From: CAZGMN01 sp964645765
Lineage (GTDB): Bacteria; Acidobacteriota; Aminicenantia; Aminicenantales; Aminicenantaceae
Direction: 5' to 3'
Assembly: GCA_964645765.1 (NCBI GenBank)
Contig: CAZYBE010000015.1
Coordinates: forward strand, 12,979-76,978
Length of the DNA stretch: 64,000 nucleotides
Position 1 is the stretch's first letter. Every line of letters starts with the position of its first letter. The position numbers and the translations under genes are program-made. Shown piece by piece: positions 43,459 to 52,133 of this stretch. The notes beneath the pieces are model-generated. The model did no database searches. It saw only the letters and a list, made by a program, of their open reading frames with translations, and had not been told where the DNA came from.

Positions 43459-44575
43459 AAAGGTCGCAGATGCTTGGCTTGTTTTGGGAATAACGATAGC
43501 TCTCTTCTTATTTATTGAGTTTATCGGGTTTCTTGTGGCCATAATCCATCGCCCATATGACTCAAGAGCAAACCTGCCAGTCTATAAGACTTTTGATGAA
43601 CGCGTGGAATTTTGGAAAGAACATGAAAAAACCTGGTATAAAAACCAGCGGTATTCTCCATATCATTTATGGAACAGAAAACCTTTTTCAGGCAGGTGGC
43701 ACAATGTTGATGCTAATGGTGTTCGAGTTACCCATTATAATGCTGATGAGAAGAAAGATGCCGTTAAAAAGATTTTTATGTTTGGGGGATCAACGCTGTG
43801 GGGGCCAGGAGCAGCGGATTGGGAAACTATTTCAAGTTATTTGGCCAAATTTCTGAATAAGGATAATCCCCATTATATTGTTTATAATTACGGAGAAACA
43901 GGGTATGTCTCGAGCCAAGGGTTAAATAGATTGATATCTGAGATAAAAAAAGAAAATATTCCTGATCTTGTAATTTTTTACGAGGGCATAAATGACGCTT
44001 TTACAGGTGCGCACGCGCTTTATGCGCTTAAAACTCCTTCTTATCACACCCATATGGACCAATTTGAAAAAATGTTTGAAGGAAATAGATTTACCCATTT
44101 TCTCGAAATCTTAAAGGCGACATACATTTATCAAGGCACTGATTTGGTTAAAGGGAAACTGCTTCCCAAGCCGGAGGAGAGATGGGCGAAAAAAATAAAA
44201 GAAGCCGAGATGCAAGAAGCGGTTCACAGGACCGTAAAATACTTGATTTCGAACTATAAGATTGCGTCAAGCTTAGGGAAGGAATATGGGTTTCAAGTGA
44301 TTCTTTGCCTTCAGCCGAATATCTATTCAGGCGAAAAGATCCTCCAAGAGTATGAAAAAGAATTCCTTAAAACCAGGCTGAGAGCAGTTGACCTTACGTA
44401 TGGGGAGATAAAAAGAATAATAAAAGAAAACACTTCTTCCGGAATTTATGATTTGTCCGATGTATTCGAAACTGTTGCTGAGCCAATATATATTGATTGG
44501 GCTCATATAGGACCTTTAGGAAATTATCATGTGGCCCAGAAAATAGGGGAAATTATAAAAAGTAAAGACTATTGA
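43445..44575 (+). CDS. Membrane-anchored SGNH/GDSL-like hydrolase
   Basis: 376 residues from the ATG at 43445, chosen because GGAG lies 8-11 bases upstream; a GTG at 43421 lies deeper in the carbamoyltransferase gene. One N-terminal membrane helix (about 10-32) anchors an extracytoplasmic domain. Candidate SGNH blocks are FGGSTLWGPG (nucleophile Ser), YEGINDAF (Asn of block III) and DWAHIGPLGN (Asp/His of block V). Such proteins remove or transfer acyl groups on glycans. The start overlaps the carbamoyltransferase end by 14 bases, linking both in one modification step by context. Confidence 0.82.
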   Translation: MSWIRKVADAWLVLGITIALFLFIEFIGFLVAIIHRPYDSRANLPVYKTFDERVEFWKEHEKTWYKNQRYSPYHLWNRKPFSGRWHNVDANGVRVTHYNADEKKDAVKKIFMFGGSTLWGPGAADWETISSYLAKFLNKDNPHYIVYNYGETGYVSSQGLNRLISEIKKENIPDLVIFYEGINDAFTGAHALYALKTPSYHTHMDQFEKMFEGNRFTHFLEILKATYIYQGTDLVKGKLLPKPEERWAKKIKEAEMQEAVHRTVKYLISNYKIASSLGKEYGFQVILCLQPNIYSGEKILQEYEKEFLKTRLRAVDLTYGEIKRIIKENTSSGIYDLSDVFETVAEPIYIDWAHIGPLGNYHVAQKIGEIIKSKDY

Positions 44576-44600
44576 ATAGAAAATTTTGTTAGAAATAACT

Positions 44601-45026
44601 ATGATTACTGAAATAAGGAATAGAATCCGTAACCTTAAGACATCAAGGAAAGAGCTCCGCAAATTTGGCATGCTCTTATTTTTTATTTTTGCTCTCATTG
44701 CAGGATTGATGTTCTGGAGAGCGAAATCCTCTTGGTTGATCTTATTTTGTATAAGTATGTTGTTTCTCTTTATTGGGCTCGTGAGACCTTCATTTTTAAG
44801 ATCTTTCTACAGAGTGTGGATGGCCTGGGCTCTTGTCCTCGGCTGGGTAATGACCAGGATTATTTTAACGATTAGCTTTTTTGTTATCATCACTCCAATG
44901 GGATTGTTCTTAAGAAAAGTGCTCAGAAAGGATTTGTTAGATGAAAAAATAGAAAAATCAAAGGAAACATATTGGAAACCTCATATGCCTGCGATTGACA
45001 GATCGCAGTATTTAAAGCGATTTTAA
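44601..45026 (+). CDS. SxtJ-family small membrane protein
   Basis: 141 residues from the ATG at 44601 (a TTG at 44586 is possible; no strong ribosome site for either). A basic N-terminus (residues 1-20) is followed by three to four hydrophobic stretches and a charged tail ending 'IDRSQYLKRF'. It resembles SxtJ-family proteins, named after a gene of unknown function next to the sxtI carbamoyltransferase in saxitoxin clusters. The next gene, 12 bases on, is DUF5989. I infer that the two membrane proteins act with the carbamoyltransferase. Confidence 0.75.
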   Translation: MITEIRNRIRNLKTSRKELRKFGMLLFFIFALIAGLMFWRAKSSWLILFCISMLFLFIGLVRPSFLRSFYRVWMAWALVLGWVMTRIILTISFFVIITPMGLFLRKVLRKDLLDEKIEKSKETYWKPHMPAIDRSQYLKRF

Positions 45027-45038
45027 ATGGAGGTATTG

Positions 45039-45197
45039 ATGGGGAAATTTTTGTTGATAAAGGAAATATGGGCCTTCTTGAAAGTTCGGAAAAAATGGTG
45101 GTTATTCCCCATTATTCTCTTTTTAATTTTACTTTCAGTTCTCGTTGTGTATGTTTTTCATTCGAGCTTAGCACCCGTGCTTTATCCTTTATTCTAG
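45039..45197 (+). CDS. DUF5989 small membrane protein (SxtK-like)
   Basis: 52 residues, preceded by GGAGG at 45029-45033, five bases before the ATG. Layout: a charged helix (EIWAFLKVRKKWW), one membrane helix (about 22-40) and the tail SSLAPVLYPLF. The 'RKKWWL.P' turn followed by a helix and 'S.LAP..Y.LF' is the DUF5989 pattern. By memory, SxtK of the saxitoxin cluster has this size and follows sxtJ as here. A longer frame over the same bases in another phase is an artefact. Confidence 0.78.
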   Translation: MGKFLLIKEIWAFLKVRKKWWLFPIILFLILLSVLVVYVFHSSLAPVLYPLF

Positions 45198-45302
45198 AAA
45201 TGATATCTGAAGATCTGCCCAGCACTTATTTGTGCGTAGCTTTCCTCTCTCACTACAGAGCAAAAGAGCAGTTCATTCATTTTTGACTGGGAAAGGAAAA
45301 GA

Positions 45303-46358
45303 ATGGATAGGGAGTCCATACAATTCTTTAACCAATATCATGACATACTCTGCTGTCCTAATTGTGGGGCAAACTTGACCTTTGGCAATAATGAAATCGA
45401 ATGTTCCCAATGCCATCACCATTATCAAATCTCAGATAATATTCCTTTGTTTTTTTTGCCGAACGCTTGGAAGACTACAAAGGAGGATGTTACTGATAGA
45501 ATAAAGGCATTTTATGAAGATACCCCTTTCCCCAATTATGATGATTTTGATAATGTGAATAGCCTGATGGAGAGGGCAAGACGAGGAATTTTTGCTAAAC
45601 TCTTAGATGAACAAATCCCTTTTGGTGTTCGGATTCTCGAAGCGGGCTGTGGCACGGGCCAGCTGAGCATCTTTTTAAGTATCGCTCATCGGACTGTTTT
45701 TGCAACAGATATCTCTCTCAATTCGCTCAGGCTAGGTCAAAAGTTTAAAGAAAAAAATGGACTTGAAAGAGTGTACTTTCTTCAAATGAACTTATTCCGA
45801 CCGGTATTTAAGCCTGAGAGTTTTCATCTTGTAATCTGTAACGGTGTTCTCCATCATACATCGGACCCCTATGCTGGTTTTAAGGCACTATCAAGGCTTG
45901 TAAAACCCGATGGCTATATTCTCATCGGGCTTTACCATAAATATGGGAGATTGAGCAATGACATCCGCCGCCTTCTTTTCAATGTATCTGAGCATTTTAA
46001 CTTCATTAAACCTCGCTGGAGGAACAAAAACCTTGAAAAAACTAAACAAGCCATTTGGTTTCGAGATCAATATAGAAATCCCCATGAGTCAAAACATACG
46101 ATCAAAGAAGTCCTCAACTGGTTTGAACAAAAAGGATTTCAATTTGTAAAAAGCCTGCCTAAAACGGGACTTTTTGGCGGGGTTTCTGAAAACGAGAAAC
46201 TTTTTAAGCCTAAATCACCTGAAAATTTGTTCAAGCTATTTTGCCTTGAAAAGGCAATGATGTTTAAAGCTGCCAAGGACGGTGGACTCTTTATCATCAT
46301 CGGTCAGAAAAAATCCTACGGAATGAGGGAGGAATTTCTGAAACCGAATTTGCGATGA
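45303..46358 (+). CDS. Methyltransferase with N-terminal Trm112-like zinc domain
   Basis: 351 residues. The N-terminal zinc ribbon has CPNCGANL (about 18-25) and CSQCHHHY (about 34-41). A class I SAM domain follows with motif I ILEAGCGTGQ near 110 and 'NGVLHHTSDPY' near 180. AAAGGA precedes the ATG. It probably methylates a sugar or lipid-linked intermediate; the zinc ribbon may bind a partner. It is part of the polysaccharide operon, downstream of the DUF5989 gene. Confidence 0.85.
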   Translation: MDRESIQFFNQYHDILCCPNCGANLTFGNNEIECSQCHHHYQISDNIPLFFLPNAWKTTKEDVTDRIKAFYEDTPFPNYDDFDNVNSLMERARRGIFAKLLDEQIPFGVRILEAGCGTGQLSIFLSIAHRTVFATDISLNSLRLGQKFKEKNGLERVYFLQMNLFRPVFKPESFHLVICNGVLHHTSDPYAGFKALSRLVKPDGYILIGLYHKYGRLSNDIRRLLFNVSEHFNFIKPRWRNKNLEKTKQAIWFRDQYRNPHESKHTIKEVLNWFEQKGFQFVKSLPKTGLFGGVSENEKLFKPKSPENLFKLFCLEKAMMFKAAKDGGLFIIIGQKKSYGMREEFLKPNLR

Positions 46359-46382
46359 ACACAGGAAAAAGCGGAGAGAGGA

Positions 46383-47357
46383 ATGTTACAAAAAGAGAAT
46401 GTCAGGCAAGAGAAAGAAAGAGAGAAATTGGAAAAATGCAATCTTTGTGGCAGTGAAAAATTCACCTTTCTTTTTGAAGGACATGATTATTTATCTTTCT
46501 CTCCACTCGCTTTTAGAGTGATGCGATGCTCCAGATGTGGATTGGTCTGCGTAAATCCTCGTCCGGGGAATATCATCGATTATTATCGTGAATACCATAA
46601 ACGAAGTCTTGAAAAAGATGTTTTTCTTTCTTTATCGCCAAATAGAGTAAAAAAAATAAAAAAACTTAAAAATGGGGGAAGGATTTTGGATGTTGGTTGT
46701 GGCTTTGGAAAGTTTTTATTCGAGATGAGCAAGGAAGGATGGCAGGTCTATGGGAATGACATCTCACAAGTTGCTTGTGATAATGCAAGGAAGGAATTCG
46801 GTTTAAAAAATATCTATAATGGAGAGCTCCTTTCTTTGAATTTTCCAGAAAATTTCTTTGACGTCATTACTCTATGGCATGCGTTAGAGCATTTGGAAAA
46901 ACCCAAGGAGACACTCAAAAGAATTTATCAGATATTAAAGGATGACGGCCTGTTGGTCATTGAGTCTCCTGACTTTTCAAGCCTTCTCAGTCGATTTTTT
47001 AAAGACAAGTGGCAAGCCTTGGAATTACCAAGGCATCTTTATCACTTTTCAGGAAGGACCTTGAGGAAACTTTTGAAATCGGCAAAGTTTGAAATTGTTA
47101 AAGAAGATTATCTTACTGACAGCCGAGTCAGCTTTATTGCTTTAAAGGTTAGCCTGCTGAGATGGTTAGGAATAGAAGAGTTGCCAAACAGAGATCAATT
47201 AAAAGAATCAGAAATCTCTGCTCATTCTCGCAAGGTCAAAACTCTGTGGAGATTCACTCGATTTACATTTAATTGGACGTGCCTTTTGTTTTCTCGCTTC
47301 TTGAATTTAATAAATTGTAGAGATATGTTTCGAGTTTATTGCCGTAAGATTGATTGA
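46383..47357 (+). CDS. SAM-dependent methyltransferase with N-terminal zinc ribbon
   Basis: 324 residues. Paired CNLCGSEKF and CSRCGLVCVNP form a zinc site (about 20-60), then motif I is ILDVGCGFGKF and a 'LWHALEHLEKP' motif follows. This layout is shared with the gene at 54494 and is common in surface-polysaccharide clusters, where such enzymes methylate sugars. A basic, hydrophobic C-terminus (about 280-315) might contact the membrane. The substrate is unknown. Confidence 0.87.
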   Translation: MLQKENVRQEKEREKLEKCNLCGSEKFTFLFEGHDYLSFSPLAFRVMRCSRCGLVCVNPRPGNIIDYYREYHKRSLEKDVFLSLSPNRVKKIKKLKNGGRILDVGCGFGKFLFEMSKEGWQVYGNDISQVACDNARKEFGLKNIYNGELLSLNFPENFFDVITLWHALEHLEKPKETLKRIYQILKDDGLLVIESPDFSSLLSRFFKDKWQALELPRHLYHFSGRTLRKLLKSAKFEIVKEDYLTDSRVSFIALKVSLLRWLGIEELPNRDQLKESEISAHSRKVKTLWRFTRFTFNWTCLLFSRFLNLINCRDMFRVYCRKID

Positions 47358-47368
47358 AAAGTTATGAG

Positions 47369-48310
47369 ATGGAAGTAAAAAATATCAGTATCGTTATTCC
47401 CAATTACAATGGTCAGGAGCTCTTAAAAAAATATCTCCCTTCTGTTTTAAATGCGTGCAAAAGCTATTCTCTTGAAAAAACTGAGTTAATCATTGTGGAT
47501 GATGCAAGTTCCGACGGGACAGTCGAGTACTTAAAGTCGAATTTTCCCAGAATAAAGGTCATCGAGCATTCAGTAAATAAAGGTTTTTCAGTTTCTGCCA
47601 ATCATGGCTTCCACGCTGCCAGAAACAGGATAGTTGTTTTGCTTAACAACGATGTGAAAATTTCTGAAAACTTTTTCCATTTTTTGCCTCGCCATTTTGA
47701 GGAAGAAACAATTTTTGCTGCTAGACCCTGCATAAAGTCAGGCATCGATGATGGGGGAAATGACTTAGAGAATCCAAGGATAGGAGGAGAATTTCGCTTT
47801 GGCTTTATTCAAGTGCCTGTGAGAAAACGCGGTAAGCTTGACTTTTCCTTCTTTGCTGGCGGAGGAGCCTCTGCCTTTGATAGAGAAAAGTTTTTGGAAC
47901 TGGGTGGTTTTGACGAAATGTTTTCGCCTTTTTATTTTGAGGATGTGGACCTTTCCTATCGAGCCTGGAAAAGAGGATGGAAGACAATTTACGAGCCAAG
48001 AAGTTTTGTCTTTCATCAAGGGAGAGCGACAATTTCGAAATTTTATTCTCGGCGGCGGATAAGCAGGATTGTAGAAAGAAATAAATATTTTTTGGTCTGG
48101 AAGAATATCACTGATCAAAAGCTTCTCATCCAGCACTTGATATTTATTCCCATAAGGATCTTTGTTTTTCTGATAAGGGGGAAATTTACGCCTCTCGCAG
48201 GTTTCTTTTATGCTTTAAGACAGATTAAGCCAGTTGTTAAGCGCAGAAGACTCCAGAAGCAAGCAGCTAAATTGAGTGATAAGGAAATTTTCAGTCTCTT
48301 TAAGGATTAA
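47369..48310 (+). CDS. Family 2 glycosyltransferase
   Basis: 313 residues from the ATG at 47369 (a TTG at 47354 overlaps the previous stop). The GT-A motif begins NISIVIPNYNG, with 'IIVDDASSDGTVEYL', 'VVLLNNDVKIS' in the DxD position and 'GGFDEMFSPFYFEDVDLSYRA' later (about residues 190-210), which matches rhamnosyl/galactosyl-transferase-type GT2 (WcaA/RfbF-like). A membrane-associated segment near 260-275 is possible. The donor is likely a dTDP- or UDP-sugar. Confidence 0.9.
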   Translation: MEVKNISIVIPNYNGQELLKKYLPSVLNACKSYSLEKTELIIVDDASSDGTVEYLKSNFPRIKVIEHSVNKGFSVSANHGFHAARNRIVVLLNNDVKISENFFHFLPRHFEEETIFAARPCIKSGIDDGGNDLENPRIGGEFRFGFIQVPVRKRGKLDFSFFAGGGASAFDREKFLELGGFDEMFSPFYFEDVDLSYRAWKRGWKTIYEPRSFVFHQGRATISKFYSRRRISRIVERNKYFLVWKNITDQKLLIQHLIFIPIRIFVFLIRGKFTPLAGFFYALRQIKPVVKRRRLQKQAAKLSDKEIFSLFKD

Positions 48311-48314
48311 TGAG

Positions 48315-49427
48315 TTGGACGCAAAAAAATTAAAAGTTGCCTTGGGTATCATAACAAGGAAAGTCCTTACAGGTCCAGTAGAAGTTTCTGTTGATCTCAC
48401 CAGAAAATGCGGTCTTGATTGTCTTATGTGCTGGTGGTGGAGTCCTCTTTTGAAGGAGCAGCCTCCTAGAGAATGGGCAAATCAGAAAATCGATTTTGAG
48501 TTGTTCAAAGAGTTAATCAAAGATTTTAAGAAACTTAATGTAAAAAGAATTATTTTGGGCGGGCAGGGGGATCCCCTTTTGTATCCAGAAATTCTAGAGG
48601 CTATCGAGATAACGAAAAAAGCTGGCATTGGCGTGTCTTTGATTACTTCTGGTGCCTATTTTGGAGAAAATAGAATAAGAAAAATCTTTGATTTAGGAGT
48701 GGACAACATAGATATCAGCCTTCAAGCCGCAACTCCTTCGACTTATGTCAAGATTCATCCGGGACAAAATGAAGGAACTTTCGAGAGAATTAAAAAAGAG
48801 TTATTGCTCCTGCGAGAGCTTAAGGAGAAATACCATCGAAAAATCCCCAGGATACAAATCATATTTGTGCTTTGTGCCCTTAACTACAAGGAGGTAGCAA
48901 GTGTCGTCGAGCTGGCCAGAGAGGTTGGTGCTGAGTCTGTGGGTTTTAAGAGGATAGATGTTATTCCCGAAACAAAAGGTCTTCTGTTAACGAGTGAACA
49001 ATTAAAGGAATTAAAGAGTTTACTCAAGGAAGCAAAAGAGGAAGCAACAAAATCCGGAATAGCGACAAGTCTTGATTTTTATCAGAAATTTATTGAAGAG
49101 GGTCTCACCACTGGAGTCTACACCTCCACCTATTACACACTTATTCCCTGCTATGTGGGCTGGCTTTCATCCAGAATTTTATCGGATGGGAATGTCATTC
49201 CCTGTTGTGGTTGCTACGATGTTGTCTTCGGGAATATCCGGGACACTTCTTTCGCTGCGATCTGGAATTCAGAGCAGTACCAGCAATTCCGGAAACAAAG
49301 CATAAATATCTGGAAAAACCCCAATCTTGTCCAAAAATGCAAATGTTCCTCTTGCATAGATTTTGAATTCAATCTTGGTATTTATCGCAGATTGCATCCC
49401 CTTAAAGCAGAGAAAATCCAGAAATGA
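48315..49427 (+). CDS. Radical SAM protein with SPASM-like C-terminal domain
   Basis: 370 residues from the TTG at 48315, which has AAGGA 8 bases upstream and follows the previous stop by 4 bases. The cluster motif CGLDCLMC lies near residue 35, followed by 'GGQGDPLLYPEI'. The C-terminal Cys set (CYVGW, CCGC, CKCSSC) matches SPASM-type auxiliary clusters. Such enzymes modify peptides or, in some glycan and antibiotic loci, sugars. Its substrate here is unknown; location in the middle of glycosyltransferase genes suggests a sugar or a carrier lipid. Confidence 0.88.
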   Translation: MDAKKLKVALGIITRKVLTGPVEVSVDLTRKCGLDCLMCWWWSPLLKEQPPREWANQKIDFELFKELIKDFKKLNVKRIILGGQGDPLLYPEILEAIEITKKAGIGVSLITSGAYFGENRIRKIFDLGVDNIDISLQAATPSTYVKIHPGQNEGTFERIKKELLLLRELKEKYHRKIPRIQIIFVLCALNYKEVASVVELAREVGAESVGFKRIDVIPETKGLLLTSEQLKELKSLLKEAKEEATKSGIATSLDFYQKFIEEGLTTGVYTSTYYTLIPCYVGWLSSRILSDGNVIPCCGCYDVVFGNIRDTSFAAIWNSEQYQQFRKQSINIWKNPNLVQKCKCSSCIDFEFNLGIYRRLHPLKAEKIQK

Positions 49428-50584
49428 TGGAAAAAATTCACGTGCTCTATATCGCGGCTCAAGGCAATATCATGGGAGGTGGAGAAGTCAGCCTTTTGAA
49501 TCTCCTGAAGCATTTGGATCGAGAGAGATTTACTCCTTTGGTTGTTTTCCCTTCTGAGGGATTGCTCTTTCAAGCAGTAAAAAAGATGAATATCAAAACG
49601 CAGGTTATTGCGCTTAAGCCTTTAAAAAAATTGCATCTTTTTTCCTTTATCCGATCAGCGGCAAGGCTTTTCTGCTTCGTCAAGAAAGAAAAAATTGATC
49701 TTATTCACTCGAATGCCGCTGCTTCCCGGGAAAGCATTTGCAGTGCCGTTGTGGCTAAGCTGGCGAGAATACCCTTCATTTACCATGCCCGGGTTTTAGA
49801 GTCTTCAAAGGGAATAGAGAAATTTTTGACAGGTTTTTCAACTCGAATCATAGCCATTTCAGAGAAAGTAAAAGATAAATTCTCTTTTGTCAAAGATAAA
49901 AATAAGCTAATAAAAATTTATAACGCCGTTGACTTAAATGAATTTAACCCTGATATTAAAGGAGGAGAAAAAGTAAGAGCAGAATTTGGAATATCTTCAA
50001 AAGAAAAAATTGTAGGTATAGTCGGCAGATTATATCCATTAAAAGGAGTTGATGTTTTTTTGAAAGCTGCGGCTGGGGTTGAAAGAAAAATAGCAAAGAT
50101 AAAATATCTCATCGTCGGCGAAGATGCTTCCTCTGGCAGTTACCAGAAAGAACTCAAGAGACAAGCCGAAGAATTGAGTATTAAGAGTGAAGTTATTTTT
50201 ACCGGTTACCGGACGGATATTCCAGAGCTTATTGCAGCCATGGATATTTTTGTCCTTCCTTCCCTTGAGGGTTATGAAGCTTTTGGGAGGGTTGTGATTG
50301 AAGCCATGGCTATGTCAAAGGCCGTGGTTGCTACCCGGAGCGGTGGTGTCCCAGAGATCGTAGAAGATGGGGTGACAGGGATTATGATCTCACCCGGTGA
50401 CGCCGAGGCAATGGCAGAGGCCATTGTTTCTCTACTGAAAGACGAAGACAGAGCAAAACAGATGGGCCTTGAAGGGAGACAGAAGGCAGAAAGGTTTTAT
50501 GACCTTAGAACACATCTTGAAAGAATTGAAAATCTTTATCTCCATCTTCTGGAGAGGGGTCAATCAACAGAGAACAGATTATGA
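49424..50584 (+). CDS. Family 4 glycosyltransferase
   Basis: 386 residues, GT-B fold. The N-terminal glycine turn 'GNIMGGGEVSLLNLLKHL' binds the acceptor side. The C-terminal domain has 'GIVGRLYPLKGVDVFLKAA' and the donor-binding motif 'PSLEGYEAFGRVVIEAMAMSK' with the E(x7)E pair, then 'GGVPEIVEDG'. It is a retaining transferase of nucleotide sugars on the cytoplasmic face. The start overlaps the radical SAM gene by 4 bases. Confidence 0.92.
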   Translation: MMEKIHVLYIAAQGNIMGGGEVSLLNLLKHLDRERFTPLVVFPSEGLLFQAVKKMNIKTQVIALKPLKKLHLFSFIRSAARLFCFVKKEKIDLIHSNAAASRESICSAVVAKLARIPFIYHARVLESSKGIEKFLTGFSTRIIAISEKVKDKFSFVKDKNKLIKIYNAVDLNEFNPDIKGGEKVRAEFGISSKEKIVGIVGRLYPLKGVDVFLKAAAGVERKIAKIKYLIVGEDASSGSYQKELKRQAEELSIKSEVIFTGYRTDIPELIAAMDIFVLPSLEGYEAFGRVVIEAMAMSKAVVATRSGGVPEIVEDGVTGIMISPGDAEAMAEAIVSLLKDEDRAKQMGLEGRQKAERFYDLRTHLERIENLYLHLLERGQSTENRL

Positions 50585-50596
50585 AGAATTGCATCC

Positions 50597-51373
50597 ATGA
50601 TTAAGCTCTCAGTTATCATCATTACCAGAAATGAGGAAAGGAACGTTGGCAGTTGTCTAGAGAGTGTGAAATGGGCAGACGAAATCGTTGTTATCGATCA
50701 ATCAAGCATTGATAAAACCGTCGATATCTGTAAAAAATACACAGATAGAGTATTTGTCGTTGAACCAAAAGGATACTGCGAGCCGGATAGAATGGTGGCC
50801 ATATCCAGGGCAAGGGGAGAATGGATACTCTATATCGATGCAGATGAAAGGGTGAGTCCCGAGCTAAAAAATGAAATCTTAACTACAATATCTAGCGAGA
50901 AAAGGAAGCATAATTGCTATTATCTCCCCCGGAAAAATTATTTCTTGGGAAAATGGATAAAAAATTGTGGCTGGTATCCGGGATATATTCTGAGGTTGTT
51001 TAAAAAGGGGACTGTGATATTCAGTGATAGGATTCACCAGGATGGGATAACGAAGGAAGAATGTAGCTTCCTCAAGAATGATTTGATCCACTTATCTTAT
51101 CAGAATTTAGAAGATTATTTCGAGAAATTCAACCGCTATACTTCGCGGATTGCCCAGGAGAAATACGAGAGGGGAGATCAAATCTCAAACTTGAATCTCT
51201 GGATTTCTTTTCTGTTTAAGCCACTTTTTCTTTTTTTTAGAAGCTATTTTCTCAAAAGGGGTTGGAAGGATGGCTTTCGGGGATTCTTCATCTCTTTTTC
51301 TTCTGGTTTAGTGATCTTTGTGACCTATGTTAAACTCTGGGAATTGCTTAAGACTAGTAAGAAAAATGAGTAA
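50597..51373 (+). CDS. Family 2 glycosyltransferase, WaaE/KdtX-like (copy 1)
   Basis: 258 residues. GT-A core: 'LSVIIITRNEERNVGSCLES', 'WADEIVVIDQSSIDKT' and the DxD as YIDADERVS. A short form of the lipopolysaccharide-core beta-glucosyltransferase family, ending in a basic membrane-associated helix pair (GWKDGFRGFFISF). It shares many blocks with the next gene and is evidently its tandem duplicate. The stop overlaps the start of copy 2 by 8 bases. Confidence 0.9.
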   Translation: MIKLSVIIITRNEERNVGSCLESVKWADEIVVIDQSSIDKTVDICKKYTDRVFVVEPKGYCEPDRMVAISRARGEWILYIDADERVSPELKNEILTTISSEKRKHNCYYLPRKNYFLGKWIKNCGWYPGYILRLFKKGTVIFSDRIHQDGITKEECSFLKNDLIHLSYQNLEDYFEKFNRYTSRIAQEKYERGDQISNLNLWISFLFKPLFLFFRSYFLKRGWKDGFRGFFISFSSGLVIFVTYVKLWELLKTSKKNE

Positions 51374-52133
51374 ATTATCGGTGGTCATTGCAGCCAGGAA
51401 TGAGGAAAGAAACATCAGGAACTGTCTCGAGAGTGTTAAATGGGCTGATGAAATCATTGTCATTGATGACATGAGTACTGACAGGACTTCTGAGATTGCA
51501 AGGTTCTTCACTAAGAATGTCTTCTGTAGGGATAGCCATGGAGATTTCCATAACAACAAAAATTTTGGTCTCGATAAAGCCTCTGGGGAATGGATTTTGA
51601 GTTTAGATGCTGACGAGGAGATACCGTCTGGGCTTGCCCAGGAGATTAAACAAACAATCGAGAGTTCTCTTCTTGCGGGTTATTACATTAGCAGAAAAAA
51701 TTTCTTCCTAGGAAAATGGATAAAAGGATGCGGCTGGCGGCCTGATTACATACTTAGGCTCTTCAGGAGAGGGGCGACTCAATGGCCTCTTGCCATTCAT
51801 GATGTGCCTCAGATTGAAGATAAAAAAAGAGTTGGGTTTTTGAAAAATTCCTTTCTTCATTATTCTTATTTTTCTTTAAATCAATACTTTGAAAAATTTA
51901 ATCTCTACACGACTCAGCTTGCGAAAGAAGAAGATGCCAAAGGCGTTCGCCTCAACTCTAAAAATTTTTTCCTCTTATTTTTCTTAAAGCCCTTTTATTG
52001 GTTTATGAAAAAGTACATTTCTTTGAGAGGTTTTCAAGACGGCTTCCGCGGATTTTTCATCTGTTTTTCCTCAGCCCTCACAATTTTTGTCACTTATTCA
52101 AAGCTCTGGGAGATCCAGCAGGTGAAAAAATGA
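51366..52133 (+). CDS. Family 2 glycosyltransferase, WaaE/KdtX-like (copy 2)
   Basis: 255 residues from the ATG at 51366. Core motifs are 'LSVVIAARNEERNIRNCLES', 'DEIIVIDDMSTDRT' and LDADEEIPS, with the same FLGKWIKGCGWRPDYILRLF and GFQDGFRGFFICFSS blocks as the preceding gene. The canonical 'DDMSTDRT' contrasts with 'DQSSIDKT' in copy 1, so the copies may use different donors. The stop overlaps the next start (ATGA). Confidence 0.9.
   Translation: MSKLSVVIAARNEERNIRNCLESVKWADEIIVIDDMSTDRTSEIARFFTKNVFCRDSHGDFHNNKNFGLDKASGEWILSLDADEEIPSGLAQEIKQTIESSLLAGYYISRKNFFLGKWIKGCGWRPDYILRLFRRGATQWPLAIHDVPQIEDKKRVGFLKNSFLHYSYFSLNQYFEKFNLYTTQLAKEEDAKGVRLNSKNFFLLFFLKPFYWFMKKYISLRGFQDGFRGFFICFSSALTIFVTYSKLWEIQQVKK

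Noticed and set aside
45068..45286. 72-codon frame across the DUF5989 region
   Set aside because: Another phase of the same bases; the 52-codon frame has a perfect ribosome site and family pattern.
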